A stretch of 64,000 bases of DNA from Arthrobacter jiangjiafuii (GCF_018622995.1 NZ_CP076022.1:2356001-2420000); one strand, 5' to 3'; numbered from the stretch's first letter, positions 8,574 through 17,793 are shown. The notes: generated by a model from the letters alone, not told the origin. Numbers and translations are program-made.

Positions 8574-8902
8574 GGCTTCACTCTGGGCGGAGCATGGCGA
8601 CTGGGCACCGCCCGCGCCGCCGGATGTGGACCGCGGCGCCCTGCGTGGCAGACAGGATCGCACTGGGGAGGAGAAGTGCGCTGATTGTCCGATGCCCCGA
8701 AATGGCCGGGGAATATCCAGGCGACGCCTTCGACGGGTCGGCGAACGCCTGGAACATGACCTATTGCGAATGGCGCTGAACCTCTGGGATCAATTCAGCA
8801 GTGATACGACAAGCAGTCACCATATGTTTCATTTTGGCCTCCTGCCCGCAGAAAACGCCTCCGCGGCCTCGACATTTACCAAGGCCTCTTTATCCTTTGC
8901 TT
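8574..8902. other. Intergenic stretch with no recognised gene
   Basis: About 330 bases between the divergent yraN and the coiled-coil membrane protein. Several short frames cross it but none has a ribosome site plus recognisable protein. It must hold the promoters for both directions; I cannot name a clear -35/-10 pair. It marks the left edge of a lineage-specific insertion between conserved operons. Confidence 0.5.
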
Positions 8903-9814
8903 ATGGCCGCACTGCTCGAAACACGGACCCAGACCAAGGCATGGTCTATGTGGGTTGGTTCTTCCAGCGATCTGCAGCGCCTCTTCAGAGTGGTGCAAAA
9001 GCAATACGACTCGCTCATAGCTCCCCACGTCGAGGAAAAACTGGAACAACCCCGGCGGATGCTGGAATGGGCCGAGGCCAGGCGGGTCCGGTTAAGGCAG
9101 GAAGCCACGGAGGATGGCATCGATTCGAGTCTGGCGTCGCGTATCTCGGAGAACGATGCCGAAATCAAAAAGCTCAACGACGACATTAAAGAAGCTGAGG
9201 AAGCGGCTCTTGACGCCGGAAGCATTGAATTGTCCCTGACTGCCATGAACGGCGATCGAACCACCCTAAGGGGCACCGCTTCACAGTTGATGGAATACAT
9301 CAGCGGCGAACGCTTTAAGTACTTTGTCGCCTTGGCACCAAGTGGCGACATTCGGGGAAGGTCCATCACCATTGGTGTTGATCGGGGCGCGGGTATCGAT
9401 CTGCGGGTTTCCTCCACGGATGCGCAATGGTGCCGGGCCGCTTTCGCCGAGCTTGAAGATGAAATCAGCAAACACGTTCCCAGTTGGAAGTTCATCCGCC
9501 GCCAAAGGGTCCTCTGGGCCTTCTTTGCGACGCTGATTTCCTGCGTGTGGCTGCTGGCCCTCTCGCGGATGCCCTCGGGACTGACCTTCGCCTCGAGGGA
9601 CGCCCTGTGGTGGATAGCCGGCCTTACCCTGGTGAGCGCGACCATCATGGTGCTGGCCCTGAACTGGACGAGGGCTTACCTGCCGGCCTTTGAACTGGTG
9701 CCCCCGAACGGGCGGGCACGGGGCATAGCCCTGATCCGATGGTTCGGGACGGTTGCGGCGACCCTGGTCCTTGGCATCATCGGCAGCGCGCTGACGGACA
9801 TCGTTCTCGGATAG
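8903..9814 (+). CDS. Hypothetical coiled-coil membrane protein
   Basis: 303 residues, not recognised. An N-terminal charged helical part (about 22-108) looks like coiled coil (HVEEKLEQPRRMLEWAEARR; ISENDAEIKKLNDDIKEAEE). A soluble segment (about 110-195) follows, then three predicted membrane helices at about 203-222, 235-254 and 280-300. No signal peptide, so the coiled coil probably faces the cytoplasm. The start at 8903 (MAALLETRTQ) is taken because upstream codons are low-complexity and unlike protein; no strong ribosome site is seen. The lower G+C codon choice than flanking genes and lack of family resemblance suggest an accessory gene. Confidence 0.6.
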   Translation: MAALLETRTQTKAWSMWVGSSSDLQRLFRVVQKQYDSLIAPHVEEKLEQPRRMLEWAEARRVRLRQEATEDGIDSSLASRISENDAEIKKLNDDIKEAEEAALDAGSIELSLTAMNGDRTTLRGTASQLMEYISGERFKYFVALAPSGDIRGRSITIGVDRGAGIDLRVSSTDAQWCRAAFAELEDEISKHVPSWKFIRRQRVLWAFFATLISCVWLLALSRMPSGLTFASRDALWWIAGLTLVSATIMVLALNWTRAYLPAFELVPPNGRARGIALIRWFGTVAATLVLGIIGSALTDIVLG

Positions 9815-10010
9815 CGAGCACTTGCGTGGGTCAACCGCCTGAGCGGGAGTCCTCCTCGTGTGGGCGATGAGAACCCTGCGTCCTATTGCTGCAGGGTGGC
9901 CCACCTCACGTATTGCCGTGATCTTGACGTGATCTTGCGTCTGTCCTGAGGGTCCTCGGACAGGATGAGGGTGGCCCCCCGCGCCTCTCTCAAAATTCCA
10001 TAAAGGAATC

Positions 10011-10826
10011 ATGAAAAACGTTCTGAAGATAACGGCTACGGCCGGAGCAACTGCCCTGGCCATCGGCGGCTTGTCGCTCGCCGCCATGACCCCGGCCGTC
10101 GCCACAGGCACTGCCTCCCCTGCACCATCGGTCAGCGTGAAAGAGCAGGTTGGCGCGTACGTCTACAAAATGCTCCGCCCAGATGAGCAGGCAGCGTGGG
10201 GTAATTCCGGCAAGCAGCGCCTGATCGTCGTCGTCGACGGCAGCGAATGGGTCCCCGACGAGACCATTATGGCAAAGCTCCCTGCAGAAGTTTGCGGAAC
10301 AGGCTGGGCCATCCAGCAGGACAAGCTGGAAGTCACCGGGGCCTTCAGCTGGCCAGAGACGATCACCTATCCCGAAGAGTTCAAGGACGGGGGCGATCTG
10401 CAGGGCAGCACTCATAAGAAGCTCGAGGAACACGGCGAAATTCCGGACTGCGTTACCACCCCCGCGCCCGAGACACCGGCGCCGTCGACGCCGGCCACCA
10501 GTCCGCCCTTGGTGACGGTTCCGAGCGCCAGCCCAAGCCCCACGGTGGGCCCAAGCCCCAAGGCGGCGTCGGCCCCCAGCACGACTCCTATCTCCAGCAC
10601 GACCCCCAGTCCGAGCCCGACGCTTGGCACCACCGTTACCGGAACGCCCAGCGGGACGACCGGCCCGAGCGCAGCACCGATGGTCGACGCCACAGCTGAG
10701 TTGGCACGGACCGGGGCCAACGCTCCGGTGATGACCGCAGTGGTCGGAGCCGGCGCACTGGCCATCGGACTCGGCACTACAGTCCTGGTCCGCAGCCGAC
10801 GCCGCCAGGCTTCCCCCGACGCCTAA
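10011..10826 (+). CDS. LAXTG wall-anchored surface protein
   Basis: 271 residues. Signal peptide at 1-32 (MKNVLKITATAGATALAIGG, ending near AVATGTA). A small domain (about 40-145) contains two cysteines (EVCGTGW and IPDCVTT) that could pair outside the cell. Residues 148-225 form a Pro/Ser/Thr-rich stalk. The C-terminus has the sorting signal LARTG at 231-235, a hydrophobic helix (about 240-260) and RSRRRQ. LAXTG is the motif cleaved by class E sortases of high-G+C Gram-positives. No sortase gene is in the window. Strong AAAGGAA site before the ATG. The globular domain is not recognised. Confidence 0.85.
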   Translation: MKNVLKITATAGATALAIGGLSLAAMTPAVATGTASPAPSVSVKEQVGAYVYKMLRPDEQAAWGNSGKQRLIVVVDGSEWVPDETIMAKLPAEVCGTGWAIQQDKLEVTGAFSWPETITYPEEFKDGGDLQGSTHKKLEEHGEIPDCVTTPAPETPAPSTPATSPPLVTVPSASPSPTVGPSPKAASAPSTTPISSTTPSPSPTLGTTVTGTPSGTTGPSAAPMVDATAELARTGANAPVMTAVVGAGALAIGLGTTVLVRSRRRQASPDA

Positions 10827-10933
10827 GTGCAAGCAGAGGACCTCAGCGATAGCCCCACCCGGTTTGGGCGCCGGGGTCTGTAGAGTCCTGGCGCTTGGCC
10901 GCCGGGACTTTACCGGTTCTGGATCTGCTCCGG

Positions 10934-11590
10934 TTATGCAGGCCCGGAGTAGACCACGGGCATCGGCTCCAGCCGGACCCGCTCCAGCGGAAATCCACCG
11001 GCCGGCCCGGATCCTTGCGCCGGCGCAGGCAGCGTCCCGGCAAAGCCTCGGGCGAGCGTGATATGCGGACGCAGCCGTGAGGCGAACATAAAGTTGGGAT
11101 CGCCCGCGGTGAACGCCGGCACGTCGGAGATCCCCGCGCGACGGAGAAAGGTCTCCAGCGCGGCATACGCAGCTGCGTGGGATTCCTTCAGCTCCGGCGA
11201 GGGAAAATACTCCAGCACCAGGGTCCTGCCCTGGCGGCCAAACCGGGACAGGACGGCCGGCTCAAGGACCACGGGGTGCCGAGGCATCTCGGCTTCAGTC
11301 TGCGCCACATAGCAGGCCAGCAATTCCTCGTACTCCACCGCGGAGATTCCCGTGGCAGCCGCAACCACTGCATGGACGTCCCTGACCTTGCCGAAATGGA
11401 TCAGGGTCAGGTGCATCTGCCGCGCGGGCACCCAGCGCGGGGAACCGCCGTCGTTGATTTCCGGCAGTGCCCCCAGCGCCTGCTGCAGCCGGAGCAGGTG
11501 CGCGAGGGAGGGCGGATCCGGACGAAGCTGCGCATACAGCCGGCGGTTACCAGCCAGGTAGCCGGCCAGCGACGAATCGTCAGACACCAT
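10934..11590 (-). CDS. 2'-5' RNA ligase / 2H phosphodiesterase family protein
   Basis: 218 residues with the two HxTx motifs of the 2H phosphoesterase superfamily: HLTL (His60, Thr62) and HITL (His176, Thr178), spaced as in LigT/ThpR-like proteins. Such enzymes hydrolyse cyclic phosphodiesters or RNA 2',3'-cyclic ends; the substrate here cannot be told from sequence. Cytoplasmic, no signal peptide. The gene converges on the LAXTG gene and is divergent from the GNAT at 11649. Confidence 0.85.
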   Translation of the reverse strand: MVSDDSSLAGYLAGNRRLYAQLRPDPPSLAHLLRLQQALGALPEINDGGSPRWVPARQMHLTLIHFGKVRDVHAVVAAATGISAVEYEELLACYVAQTEAEMPRHPVVLEPAVLSRFGRQGRTLVLEYFPSPELKESHAAAYAALETFLRRAGISDVPAFTAGDPNFMFASRLRPHITLARGFAGTLPAPAQGSGPAGGFPLERVRLEPMPVVYSGPA

Positions 11591-11648
11591 GGCAGCAGTC
11601 TAGGAGATGCATCCCGGTCCAACACCCCGGCCGCTATAGGGTGTACCC

Positions 11649-12251
11649 ATGCCCTTCGTGATCCCTCTCCTGTCGGATGGAACCCTGACGCTTCGTCCGC
11701 ACCGCAGCTCCGACGTCGAGCCGGTTTTTGCCCGCTCAGTGGACCCGTTGACCCGTAAATGGACGACCATCCCGCTGGACTACACGCCGGCCATGGCGCA
11801 GGAGTATGTGGCAGCCATTTCCGTTCCGCAGGAAGACGCGGTGTCCTGGGCGCTCGAAGCCGACGGCTGCTATGCCGGCACCCTGGACCTGCGTTACCAG
11901 GGGGCCAACTCGGGAAACCTGGGCTTTGTCACGTCCCCGGCCTTCCGGGGGCGGGGGCTGATGTCACGCGCCGTCGCGCTGGCCGTGGGCCATGCCTTTG
12001 ATGACCTCGGCTGGGACGTGGTGACCTGGAGCGCAAACGCAGGGAACACCGGAAGCTACAAGAGTGTGTGGCGCAATGGTTTTCCGCCGCCGATCGCCGT
12101 ACCGCATTTCCTCGCGCACCGAGGAAAAATGGTGGAGGGGTGGATTTCCAGCCTGGCTTCAACGGACCCCAGGCAGCCTTCCGGGGCATGGGAACGCTGG
12201 GACGACGTCGCCGCGCGCCTTCCGGCACAGCCGGCTTCTACAGTCCGCTAG
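11649..12251 (+). CDS. GNAT family N-acetyltransferase, RimJ/RimL-like
   Basis: 200 residues. The acetyl-CoA-binding core shows GNLGFVTSPAFRGRGLMSRA, the beta4/motif A region with the R/QxxGxG/A-type loop (RGRGLM), and WSANAGNTGSYKSVWRNGF as the motif B part. The N-terminus DGTLTLRPHRSSDVEPVF resembles RimJ/RimL and antibiotic-type acetyltransferases. Substrate unknown. Divergent from the 2H phosphodiesterase, convergent with DUF2469 with a gap of only 16 bases. Confidence 0.85.
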   Translation: MPFVIPLLSDGTLTLRPHRSSDVEPVFARSVDPLTRKWTTIPLDYTPAMAQEYVAAISVPQEDAVSWALEADGCYAGTLDLRYQGANSGNLGFVTSPAFRGRGLMSRAVALAVGHAFDDLGWDVVTWSANAGNTGSYKSVWRNGFPPPIAVPHFLAHRGKMVEGWISSLASTDPRQPSGAWERWDDVAARLPAQPASTVR

Positions 12252-12267
12252 GCGAAGCGGACCAGGA

Positions 12268-12591
12268 TCAGGCCAGCTCGTCCGGCTTGGGCACCGTGAG
12301 GTCGTCGTTCCGGGTGAGCTCTTCGACGTTGACGTCCTTGAAGGTGATGACGCGGACGCTCTTGACGAACCGTGCCGACCGGTAAACGTCCCACACCCAG
12401 GCGTCCTGCAGCGTGAGGTCGAAGTAGATCTCGCCGTCGGCGGAGCGCGCCTGCAGGTCAACGTGGTTGGCCAGGTAAAAGCGCCGCTCGGTTTCCACGA
12501 CATAGCTGAAGAGCCCTACTACGTCCCGGTATTCACGGTAGAGCTGGAGCTCCATGTCCGTTTCATAGTTCTCAAGATCTTCGGCACTCAT
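12268..12591 (-). CDS. DUF2469 family protein
   Basis: 107-residue acidic protein of the actinobacterial DUF2469 family (MSAEDLENYETDMELQLYRE; central YYF/RRFYLANHVDL-like region). Function unknown; it nearly always lies downstream of rnhB, as here (7 bases after the rnhB stop), as the last gene of the rpsP-to-rnhB transcription unit. No membrane helix or signal peptide. Confidence 0.9.
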   Translation of the reverse strand: MSAEDLENYETDMELQLYREYRDVVGLFSYVVETERRFYLANHVDLQARSADGEIYFDLTLQDAWVWDVYRSARFVKSVRVITFKDVNVEELTRNDDLTVPKPDELA

Positions 12592-12598
12592 GGTTCAA

Positions 12599-13384
12599 TC
12601 ATCCCCCAATGACACTCTCATGGTCCCCGGCATCCGGTTCCGGACGTGATCCCAGCTGCCAGGACATCCGGTGCAGGGCGGTGGGCCCGTACTCGTCTAT
12701 CGCCAGCCGATGGGATGCCGTGGCATATCCCTTATTCACTTCCCAGCCATACTGAGGATGTGTCACAGCGTAGTCCACCATCAAGGCGTCCCGTTCCACC
12801 TTGGCCAGGACGGAAGCAGCGGCAACGCTCAGGCACTGCATATCTGCCTTGATCCGGGTATGGACCGGAGCTGTGCAGCCGCCGTCGTCGTCATCCCCGG
12901 GAACATCAAACAGGCTGCCCTGCCGGGCCGGCGAGAGCCAGTTGTAGTTGCCGTCCAGGAGGACGACGTCGGGGGTCAGGCGGGTGCAGACCTGGTCCCA
13001 GGCGCGGGTCCCGGCCAGGCGCAGCGCAGCCATGAGGCCGTGCAGGTCGATTTCCGCGGCGCTGGCGTGGCCCACACCCCAGCCCGGGGACCATTTCCGG
13101 ATCAACGGCACGAGGGCCTCCCGGTCTCCGGCGGAAAGCAGCTTGCTGTCCCGGACACCCTTGAGGGAACGGACCGTGCCCAGGTCCACTGCCACCATGC
13201 CCACGCTGACCGGCCCGGCCAGTGCGCCCCGGCCTACTTCGTCGCAGCCGGCCAGGACGCGGTGCCCGACGGCGGCAAAGGCGCGTTCGTGCCGCAGCGT
13301 CGGCGCTTTGCTGCCGGTGCCGGTCTTCGGGCGCACGCGGACCGTATCTGCGCTCACGGACCCGGCGCTGACGTCGGCTGTCAT
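12599..13384 (-). CDS. rnhB: Ribonuclease HII
   Basis: Removes ribonucleotides from DNA by nicking RNA-DNA hybrids. 261 residues. Catalytic residues visible: Asp48-Glu49 in [15 protein letters not shown], the LLDGN segment, and Asp in [17 protein letters not shown]. An extra N-terminal extension of about 40 residues precedes the domain. Its ATG overlaps the stop of the upstream signal peptidase by 4 bases. Confidence 0.95.
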   Translation of the reverse strand: MTADVSAGSVSADTVRVRPKTGTGSKAPTLRHERAFAAVGHRVLAGCDEVGRGALAGPVSVGMVAVDLGTVRSLKGVRDSKLLSAGDREALVPLIRKWSPGWGVGHASAAEIDLHGLMAALRLAGTRAWDQVCTRLTPDVVLLDGNYNWLSPARQGSLFDVPGDDDDGGCTAPVHTRIKADMQCLSVAAASVLAKVERDALMVDYAVTHPQYGWEVNKGYATASHRLAIDEYGPTALHRMSWQLGSRPEPDAGDHESVIGG

Positions 13385-14181
13385 TGCCCTGCCGGGGAGG
13401 TTGACGGGTCCGGCACGTTCTCGAAGACCTCGGGGTAGCTGCCCACAAAGCCCGCCCGGTTCAAAGGCCAGGCGGTGACAGCGGCCTTGCCCTCGATATC
13501 CTCCACATCGATAAAGCCGCCGCTGGTGTCCTGCAGATGCTCGCGGGAATCGGCCGAGGCATTGCGGTGGTCCCCCATGACCCAGACCTTGCCTTCGGGA
13601 ACCACTACGTCAAAAGGAGTGTCGGAGGGCCTGGCGCCGGGATAGATGTACGGCTCGTTCAACGGCTCGCCGTTGACGGTGATCCGTCCGTCGGCGTCGC
13701 AGCAGACCACACGGTCGCCCTCGGTGCCGATGACCCGCTTGACCAGGTGCTGTTCGGAGGTGTCAGGCAGCAGCCCGACGAACGTCAGCGCCTCGCGCAC
13801 CCACGTGCCGGGGCCTTCGGCGGCCGGCGGAAGCTCGGGAAGCCAGTCCTTGGTGTCCTCAAACACCACTACGTCGCCGCGTTCGAGGTCGAAGGGCTCC
13901 GGGACCAGAAGATTAACGAAGATGCGGTCGTTGATCTCCAGGGTCTCTTCCATGGAGCCCGACGGGATGTAGAACGCGCGGAACAGGAAGGTCTTGATCA
14001 GGAAGGACAGCAGCAGTGCGATCACGATGATGGTCGCCACTTCGCGCAGCCATCCGGCGAAGCCGCGGTTGTTCCCGTGGCTGTCCCGGTTCTTGCTTGC
14101 GGCATGTGCCGGGGCCGCGTGGGCATCGTGCATTCCGGATCCGGCGCTCTGGCCCGGCTCTTCCGGGTCGTTCTGGGCCAT
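13381..14181 (-). CDS. lepB: Signal peptidase I (first of a tandem pair)
   Basis: 266 residues. Cleaves signal peptides on the outer face of the membrane. A 40-residue cytoplasmic head is followed by one membrane helix (about 45-68) and the catalytic domain with Ser76 in PSGSMEETL and Lys148 in [14 protein letters not shown]; box [14 protein letters not shown] is present. The ATG at 14181 is preferred to 14211: AGAGGAAAG lies just upstream and the longer frame would overlap the other lepB. Co-transcribed with rnhB. The paralogue immediately upstream is similar in all boxes. Confidence 0.94.
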   Translation of the reverse strand: MAQNDPEEPGQSAGSGMHDAHAAPAHAASKNRDSHGNNRGFAGWLREVATIIVIALLLSFLIKTFLFRAFYIPSGSMEETLEINDRIFVNLLVPEPFDLERGDVVVFEDTKDWLPELPPAAEGPGTWVREALTFVGLLPDTSEQHLVKRVIGTEGDRVVCCDADGRITVNGEPLNEPYIYPGARPSDTPFDVVVPEGKVWVMGDHRNASADSREHLQDTSGGFIDVEDIEGKAAVTAWPLNRAGFVGSYPEVFENVPDPSTSPAGQ

Positions 14182-14192
14182 GTGCTTTCCTC

Positions 14193-14915
14193 TTATTTCG
14201 CCGTATTCCACTCGGCTCCTAACTCTAGCCGCTCAATATCCGAACGCCGCTCCAGCGGCCACAGGATCCCCGTGGCCCGCCCGATCACACGATCCTCGGA
14301 AACGAGTCCGCCGCCGGGGGCTCCCAGCAGGGACCGTGAATCAGCCGATTCGGAGCGGTGGTCGCCCATCAGCCAGATCCGGCCCTCCGGAACGATGACG
14401 TCGAAGGCCTTTTCGCTGGGGGCATCTCCTGGATAAACGTATGGCTCGTCGATGGGAGTTCCATTGATTCTCACCCGCGGCTCCTCTTCCGTGCAGCAGG
14501 TGACGCGGTCTCCGGCAACCCCGATCACACGCTTGATGAAGACGGTGTCGCTGCCGGCGAGGCCGACCCACTGGGCAACTGTCTGTGCCGCGTCGACCAG
14601 CGCTGAATTGCCGCTGTGCAGCGGCGCCAGGGATCCGCGGCCGTTAAAGACCACGGTGTCGCCGCGTCGGACCGGTTCCGAGGCATACGCCGTCCGCGAG
14701 ACGAGCACGCGGTCCCCGGGTTCAAGGAGCGGCTGCATCGACTCGGAGGGAATGAAGTAGACGTCGACGACGAACGCACGGATGAGCGCCGCCAGCACTG
14801 CTGCTGCGGCGAGGGCGCATAACACGAAACGCCAGCCCACAAATCTGGACCGGCGTTTCGTGTGCTTCCGGGAGGAATCCGAAGACTCCCCGGAAGCGGA
14901 TGGTGCGGGGATCAA
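14193..14915 (-). CDS. lepB: Signal peptidase I (second of a tandem pair)
   Basis: 240 residues from the proposed TTG. One N-terminal membrane helix (about 28-50) then Ser59 in PSESMQPLLEPGDRV, Lys128 in VFIKRVIGVAGDRV and box E GDHRSESADSRS. No ATG or GTG fits before the helix; the in-frame TTG at 14915, 4 bases after the rplS stop, gives a sensible length, so tight coupling to rplS is likely. No clear ribosome site precedes it, and GTG codons inside the helix are alternatives. The insertion CCTEEEPRVRINGTP matches the paralogue. Confidence 0.88.
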   Translation of the reverse strand: MIPAPSASGESSDSSRKHTKRRSRFVGWRFVLCALAAAAVLAALIRAFVVDVYFIPSESMQPLLEPGDRVLVSRTAYASEPVRRGDTVVFNGRGSLAPLHSGNSALVDAAQTVAQWVGLAGSDTVFIKRVIGVAGDRVTCCTEEEPRVRINGTPIDEPYVYPGDAPSEKAFDVIVPEGRIWLMGDHRSESADSRSLLGAPGGGLVSEDRVIGRATGILWPLERRSDIERLELGAEWNTAK

Positions 14916-14919
14916 GAAA

Positions 14920-15279
14920 TTACTTGGCGGGACGTGCGTCGCGCTTTTCCTTGATCTTGGCTGCCTTGCCGCGCAGGTCGCGCATGTAGTACAGCTTGGC
15001 GCGGCGGACGTCACCCTTGGAGACGACCTCGAGCTTGTCGATGACCGGGGAGTGTACCGGGAAGGTACGCTCCACGCCGACGCCGAAGGAGACCTTGCGG
15101 ACCGTGAAGGTCTCGCGCAGGCCATCGCCCTGGCGCTTCATGACGAAGCCCTGGAAGATCTGAACACGGGTGTTCTTGCCTTCGATGATGTTGACGTGAA
15201 CCTTGACGGTGTCACCGGCGCGGAACTCGGGGATGTCTGAACGCAGCGAAGCTGCATCAACAGAATCTAGGATGTGCAT
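14920..15279 (-). CDS. rplS: Large ribosomal subunit protein L19
   Basis: 119 residues, standard length; sits at the 30S-50S interface. Typical motifs: [62 protein letters not shown]. Strong site AGGAGTGACAACAC before the ATG. Lies downstream of trmD with a 222-base leader that contains a candidate promoter, so it may be transcribed both with trmD and alone. Confidence 0.97.
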   Translation of the reverse strand: MHILDSVDAASLRSDIPEFRAGDTVKVHVNIIEGKNTRVQIFQGFVMKRQGDGLRETFTVRKVSFGVGVERTFPVHSPVIDKLEVVSKGDVRRAKLYYMRDLRGKAAKIKEKRDARPAK

Positions 15280-15471
15280 GTGTTGTCACTCCTGGTGAAC
15301 GCCACAGGTCATTCACTTTGGTAACGGCATACAAGGGCGCTGCGGTTTTCACGCTGCACAGATGCTGCCGAAGCTAAGGACCGGCTGAGCCGAGGATTGG
15401 CGGCCGGCGTGCCGTATCTGTTGGCCGCGCTCCCCCTGTGGCAGGTGCGGACCCAGATGACACAGTCACCT

Positions 15472-15501
15472 ATTCTGCCATACCCGGCCAAACGCCACCA
15501 A
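15472..15501 (-). promoter_or_regulatory. Candidate rplS promoter
   Basis: On the minus strand: TTGGTG (15496-15501), an 18-base spacer, CAGAAT (15472-15477). The -10 is embedded in TATGGCAGAATAGG, close to the TCTGGCACAATGG found before rpsP. It overlaps the trmD stop region and leaves an RNA leader of roughly 190 bases before rplS. No experimental support. Confidence 0.45.
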
Positions 15502-16305
15502 TCAGCGCCGCGGCAGGATCCTGTCTCCGGCCACTTCGTACCCCAGCGCTGCAAGCTCTGCCTTATCGGCCTTGCTCAACGTGCCGGCGTCGATTTTCTC
15601 CAGCAGGTCAGGCCGGCGTGCCGCTGTGCGCTGCAGCTGCTGGCCGCGGCGCCACTGGGCGATCTTGCCGTGGTTGCCACTGAGCAGAATTTCCGGCACC
15701 TCGCGTTCCCGCCAAGACGAGGGCTTGGTGTAGACGGGGTACTCCAGCAGCCCGTCCGAATGTGACTCCTCCACCAGGGATTCGGGATTGCCGACGACGC
15801 CGGGCACGAGCCGCCCGACCGCCTCCACCATGGCGAGCACGGCTACTTCCCCGCCGTTGAGCACATAGTCGCCCAGGCTGACCGGCCGCACGTCAAAGCG
15901 CTCTCCGGCCCATTCCAGCACCCGCTCATCGATGCCTTCGTAGCGGCCGCAGGCGAACACCAGGTGCTTCTCTTCGGCGAGTTCGTAGGCCATCGCCTGC
16001 GTGAACACGGCGCCTGCGGGTGAGGGAACGATGAGGATTGGGCGCGCGCGGTCGCCGGAGCCATCGCCGGCACCTTCTTCCCCGCCAACCGAGGCCAGGG
16101 CCTGGGCCCAGGGCTCGGGCTTCATGACCATGCCGGCACCGCCGCCGTACGGAGTGTCATCAACGGTGCGGTGCCGGTCCGTGGTGAAGTCGCGAAGGTC
16201 ATGCACCCGCAGGTCCAGCAGGCCGTCCTGCCGCGCCTTGCCGATCAGCGACAGGTCCAGTGCGGCCAGATACTCGGGGAAAATGCTGACTACATCGATA
16301 CGCAC
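15502..16305 (-). CDS. trmD: tRNA (guanine37-N1)-methyltransferase
   Basis: Methylates G37 next to the anticodon to prevent frameshifting. 267 residues. SPOUT trefoil-knot motifs: [44 protein letters not shown] and [18 protein letters not shown] glycine-rich insertion ([16 protein letters not shown]) sits in the N-terminal half. Starts directly after the rimM stop (no gap), within the rpsP-khpA-rimM-trmD-rplS group. Confidence 0.97.
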   Translation of the reverse strand: MRIDVVSIFPEYLAALDLSLIGKARQDGLLDLRVHDLRDFTTDRHRTVDDTPYGGGAGMVMKPEPWAQALASVGGEEGAGDGSGDRARPILIVPSPAGAVFTQAMAYELAEEKHLVFACGRYEGIDERVLEWAGERFDVRPVSLGDYVLNGGEVAVLAMVEAVGRLVPGVVGNPESLVEESHSDGLLEYPVYTKPSSWREREVPEILLSGNHGKIAQWRRGQQLQRTAARRPDLLEKIDAGTLSKADKAELAALGYEVAGDRILPRR

Positions 16306-16905
16306 TTAGCGGCCGGCCTCTTCCTGCTTGTCCTGCTTGGCGTCGGACGCCGTTTCACCTTCACCCTTGGCCTCGGCTGACGCCTTGTCCTCGGGCAGGT
16401 TCAGCTCGAACAGGCCGGCAGGCGGGGTCAGCAGGACGTAGCCGCCCTCGATGCTGACCTCGGGCACAATGGCCTCGACGAAGGGAACCAGGACCTCGCG
16501 GCCCTCATTGTCGTTCACCACCAGCAGGTCCTGGACGGTGAGGGTGCGGAGCCCGCTGACGGTGCCGACGACGACGTCGCCCACCTTGGCCTGCAGGCCT
16601 ACCAACTCGTGCTCGTACCAACCCTCGTCGTCGTCCTCATCCTCGAGTTCGTCGGTATCAACCGAGAGCATGGCGCCGCGGAGCTCCTCGGCGCCGTTGC
16701 GGTCCACGATTTCCTCGAATCCGAGCAGCAGGATGTCCTTGTTCCACCGGGCGCTGATGACCGTGAGCGGACCCTTGGACGCGGGCTCGACGGTGAGCTC
16801 GGTTCCCGGCACGAAGCGGTCTTCGGGGGCGTCGGTCATGACCTGGACGGTCACTTCGCCGCGGATGCCGTGCGGCTTGCCGATGCGTGCCACCTGTAAC
16901 TGCAT
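16306..16905 (-). CDS. rimM: Ribosome maturation factor RimM
   Basis: 199 residues. Assists 30S head assembly by binding S19. N-terminal domain with VARIGKPHGIRGEVTV and a C-terminal PRC-barrel (DLLVVNDNEGREVLVPFVEA). It ends in an unusual acidic/Lys tail (about 175-199, EDKASAEAKGEGETASDAKQ). The ATG at 16905 is chosen for AAGGAGAA six bases upstream; the frame stays open to 17079 but that part contains a hairpin and a small repeat instead of protein-like sequence. Confidence 0.95.
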   Translation of the reverse strand: MQLQVARIGKPHGIRGEVTVQVMTDAPEDRFVPGTELTVEPASKGPLTVISARWNKDILLLGFEEIVDRNGAEELRGAMLSVDTDELEDEDDDEGWYEHELVGLQAKVGDVVVGTVSGLRTLTVQDLLVVNDNEGREVLVPFVEAIVPEVSIEGGYVLLTPPAGLFELNLPEDKASAEAKGEGETASDAKQDKQEEAGR

Positions 16906-16918
16906 GAGGGGTTCTCCT

Positions 16919-16948
16919 TGTATTGGTGCGGCCTGTATTGGTGCGGCG
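16919..16948. repeat. 15-bp tandem duplication upstream of rimM
   Basis: TGTATTGGTGCGGCC is followed at once by a second copy that differs in its last base, just before the rimM ribosome site. Length is a multiple of three, but the stretch is not thought to be coding. Confidence 0.7.
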
Positions 16949-17002
16949 TTGGTCATGATGCGCCCCTTCGGGCGGCGGGTGGGCAGGTTCTGCCCGGAAA
17001 CA

Positions 17003-17043
17003 CATCCGGCCCCTTCACCATTATCTGGTGCAGGGGCCGGATG
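17003..17043 (-). terminator. Hairpin between khpA and rimM
   Basis: Stem 17003-17020 with 17026-17043, 17 of 18 positions paired, loop of 5. On the minus strand it follows the khpA stop and is trailed by a short T-rich run. It could terminate or attenuate transcription inside what is otherwise one operon, so that rimM-trmD expression differs from rpsP-khpA. Confidence 0.6.
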
Positions 17044-17141
17044 CCGTGAACTGCGTTGAACCGGTACAGCTGCGTTCAACTGGTACTGCTATGAAGAAAG
17101 TGCCGGAAGCTGCCGATGCGCATCCGATCGCCCGCGGGTTA

Positions 17142-17384
17142 TCAGCGGCGGCGGTCGGTATCCACTACGTCGACGCGAACCTGCTCTCCGTTGGCCAGGG
17201 CTGCGATCACAGTGCGCAATGCACGTGCGGTGCGTCCCTGGCGTCCGATGACGCGGCCCAAATCGTCCTCATGAACGCGCACCTCGAGGGTTTCCCCGCG
17301 GCGGTTGCTCTTCGCGGAAACCTTGACGTCCTCAGGACTGTCAACGATTCCGCGGACGAGATGCTCCAGCGCTTCAGCCAGCAA
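17142..17384 (-). CDS. khpA: KH-domain RNA-binding protein KhpA
   Basis: 80 residues, a single KH domain with the GxxG loop at 47-50 (GRVIGRQGRTARALR). KhpA-type proteins bind RNA, often with KhpB/Jag, and affect cell division and small RNAs in Gram-positives. Only one base separates it from the rpsP stop, so the two are co-translated. Role here is by family and context. Confidence 0.93.
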   Translation of the reverse strand: MLAEALEHLVRGIVDSPEDVKVSAKSNRRGETLEVRVHEDDLGRVIGRQGRTARALRTVIAALANGEQVRVDVVDTDRRR

Positions 17385-17385
17385 G

Positions 17386-17793
17386 TTACTCAGCCTCAGC
17401 CTCTGCGGAAGCCTCGGGAGCCTCGTCCTTCTTGGCCTTCGGGGTGATGGCTTCGGGAACGATTACGGACTTCTTTTCGGGAGCTACGAAAGCTTCCTTC
17501 GGGGCCTTGACACGCAGGGTGCCTTCCTGGCCCTCGATGTTCTTGAACTTCTGCCAGTCACCGGTGATCTTCAGCAGAACTGCAGCCTGCTCGGTCGGCT
17601 GGGCGCCGACGCTGAGCCAGTACTGGGCACGGTCCGACTTGATGTCGATGTACGACGGGTTCTCGGTCGGACGGTAGATGCCGATTTCTTCGATGGCACG
17701 GCCATCGCGCTTGGCACGGGAATCCATGACAACGACGCGGTAGTGTGCTGAAAACTTCTTGCCAAGGCGCTTGAGGCGAATCTTTACGGCCAC
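17386..17793 (-). CDS. rpsP: Small ribosomal subunit protein S16
   Basis: 135 residues; core motif [20 protein letters not shown], then [14 protein letters not shown] and a C-terminal extension rich in Lys, Ala and Glu ([20 protein letters not shown]), common in Actinobacteria and longer than the 80-90 residue E. coli protein. GTG start at 17793 fits the conserved N-terminus with AGGAG 11 bases upstream; another in-frame GTG lies four codons earlier. First gene of the translation operon. Confidence 0.96.
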   Translation of the reverse strand: MAVKIRLKRLGKKFSAHYRVVVMDSRAKRDGRAIEEIGIYRPTENPSYIDIKSDRAQYWLSVGAQPTEQAAVLLKITGDWQKFKNIEGQEGTLRVKAPKEAFVAPEKKSVIVPEAITPKAKKDEAPEASAEAEAE

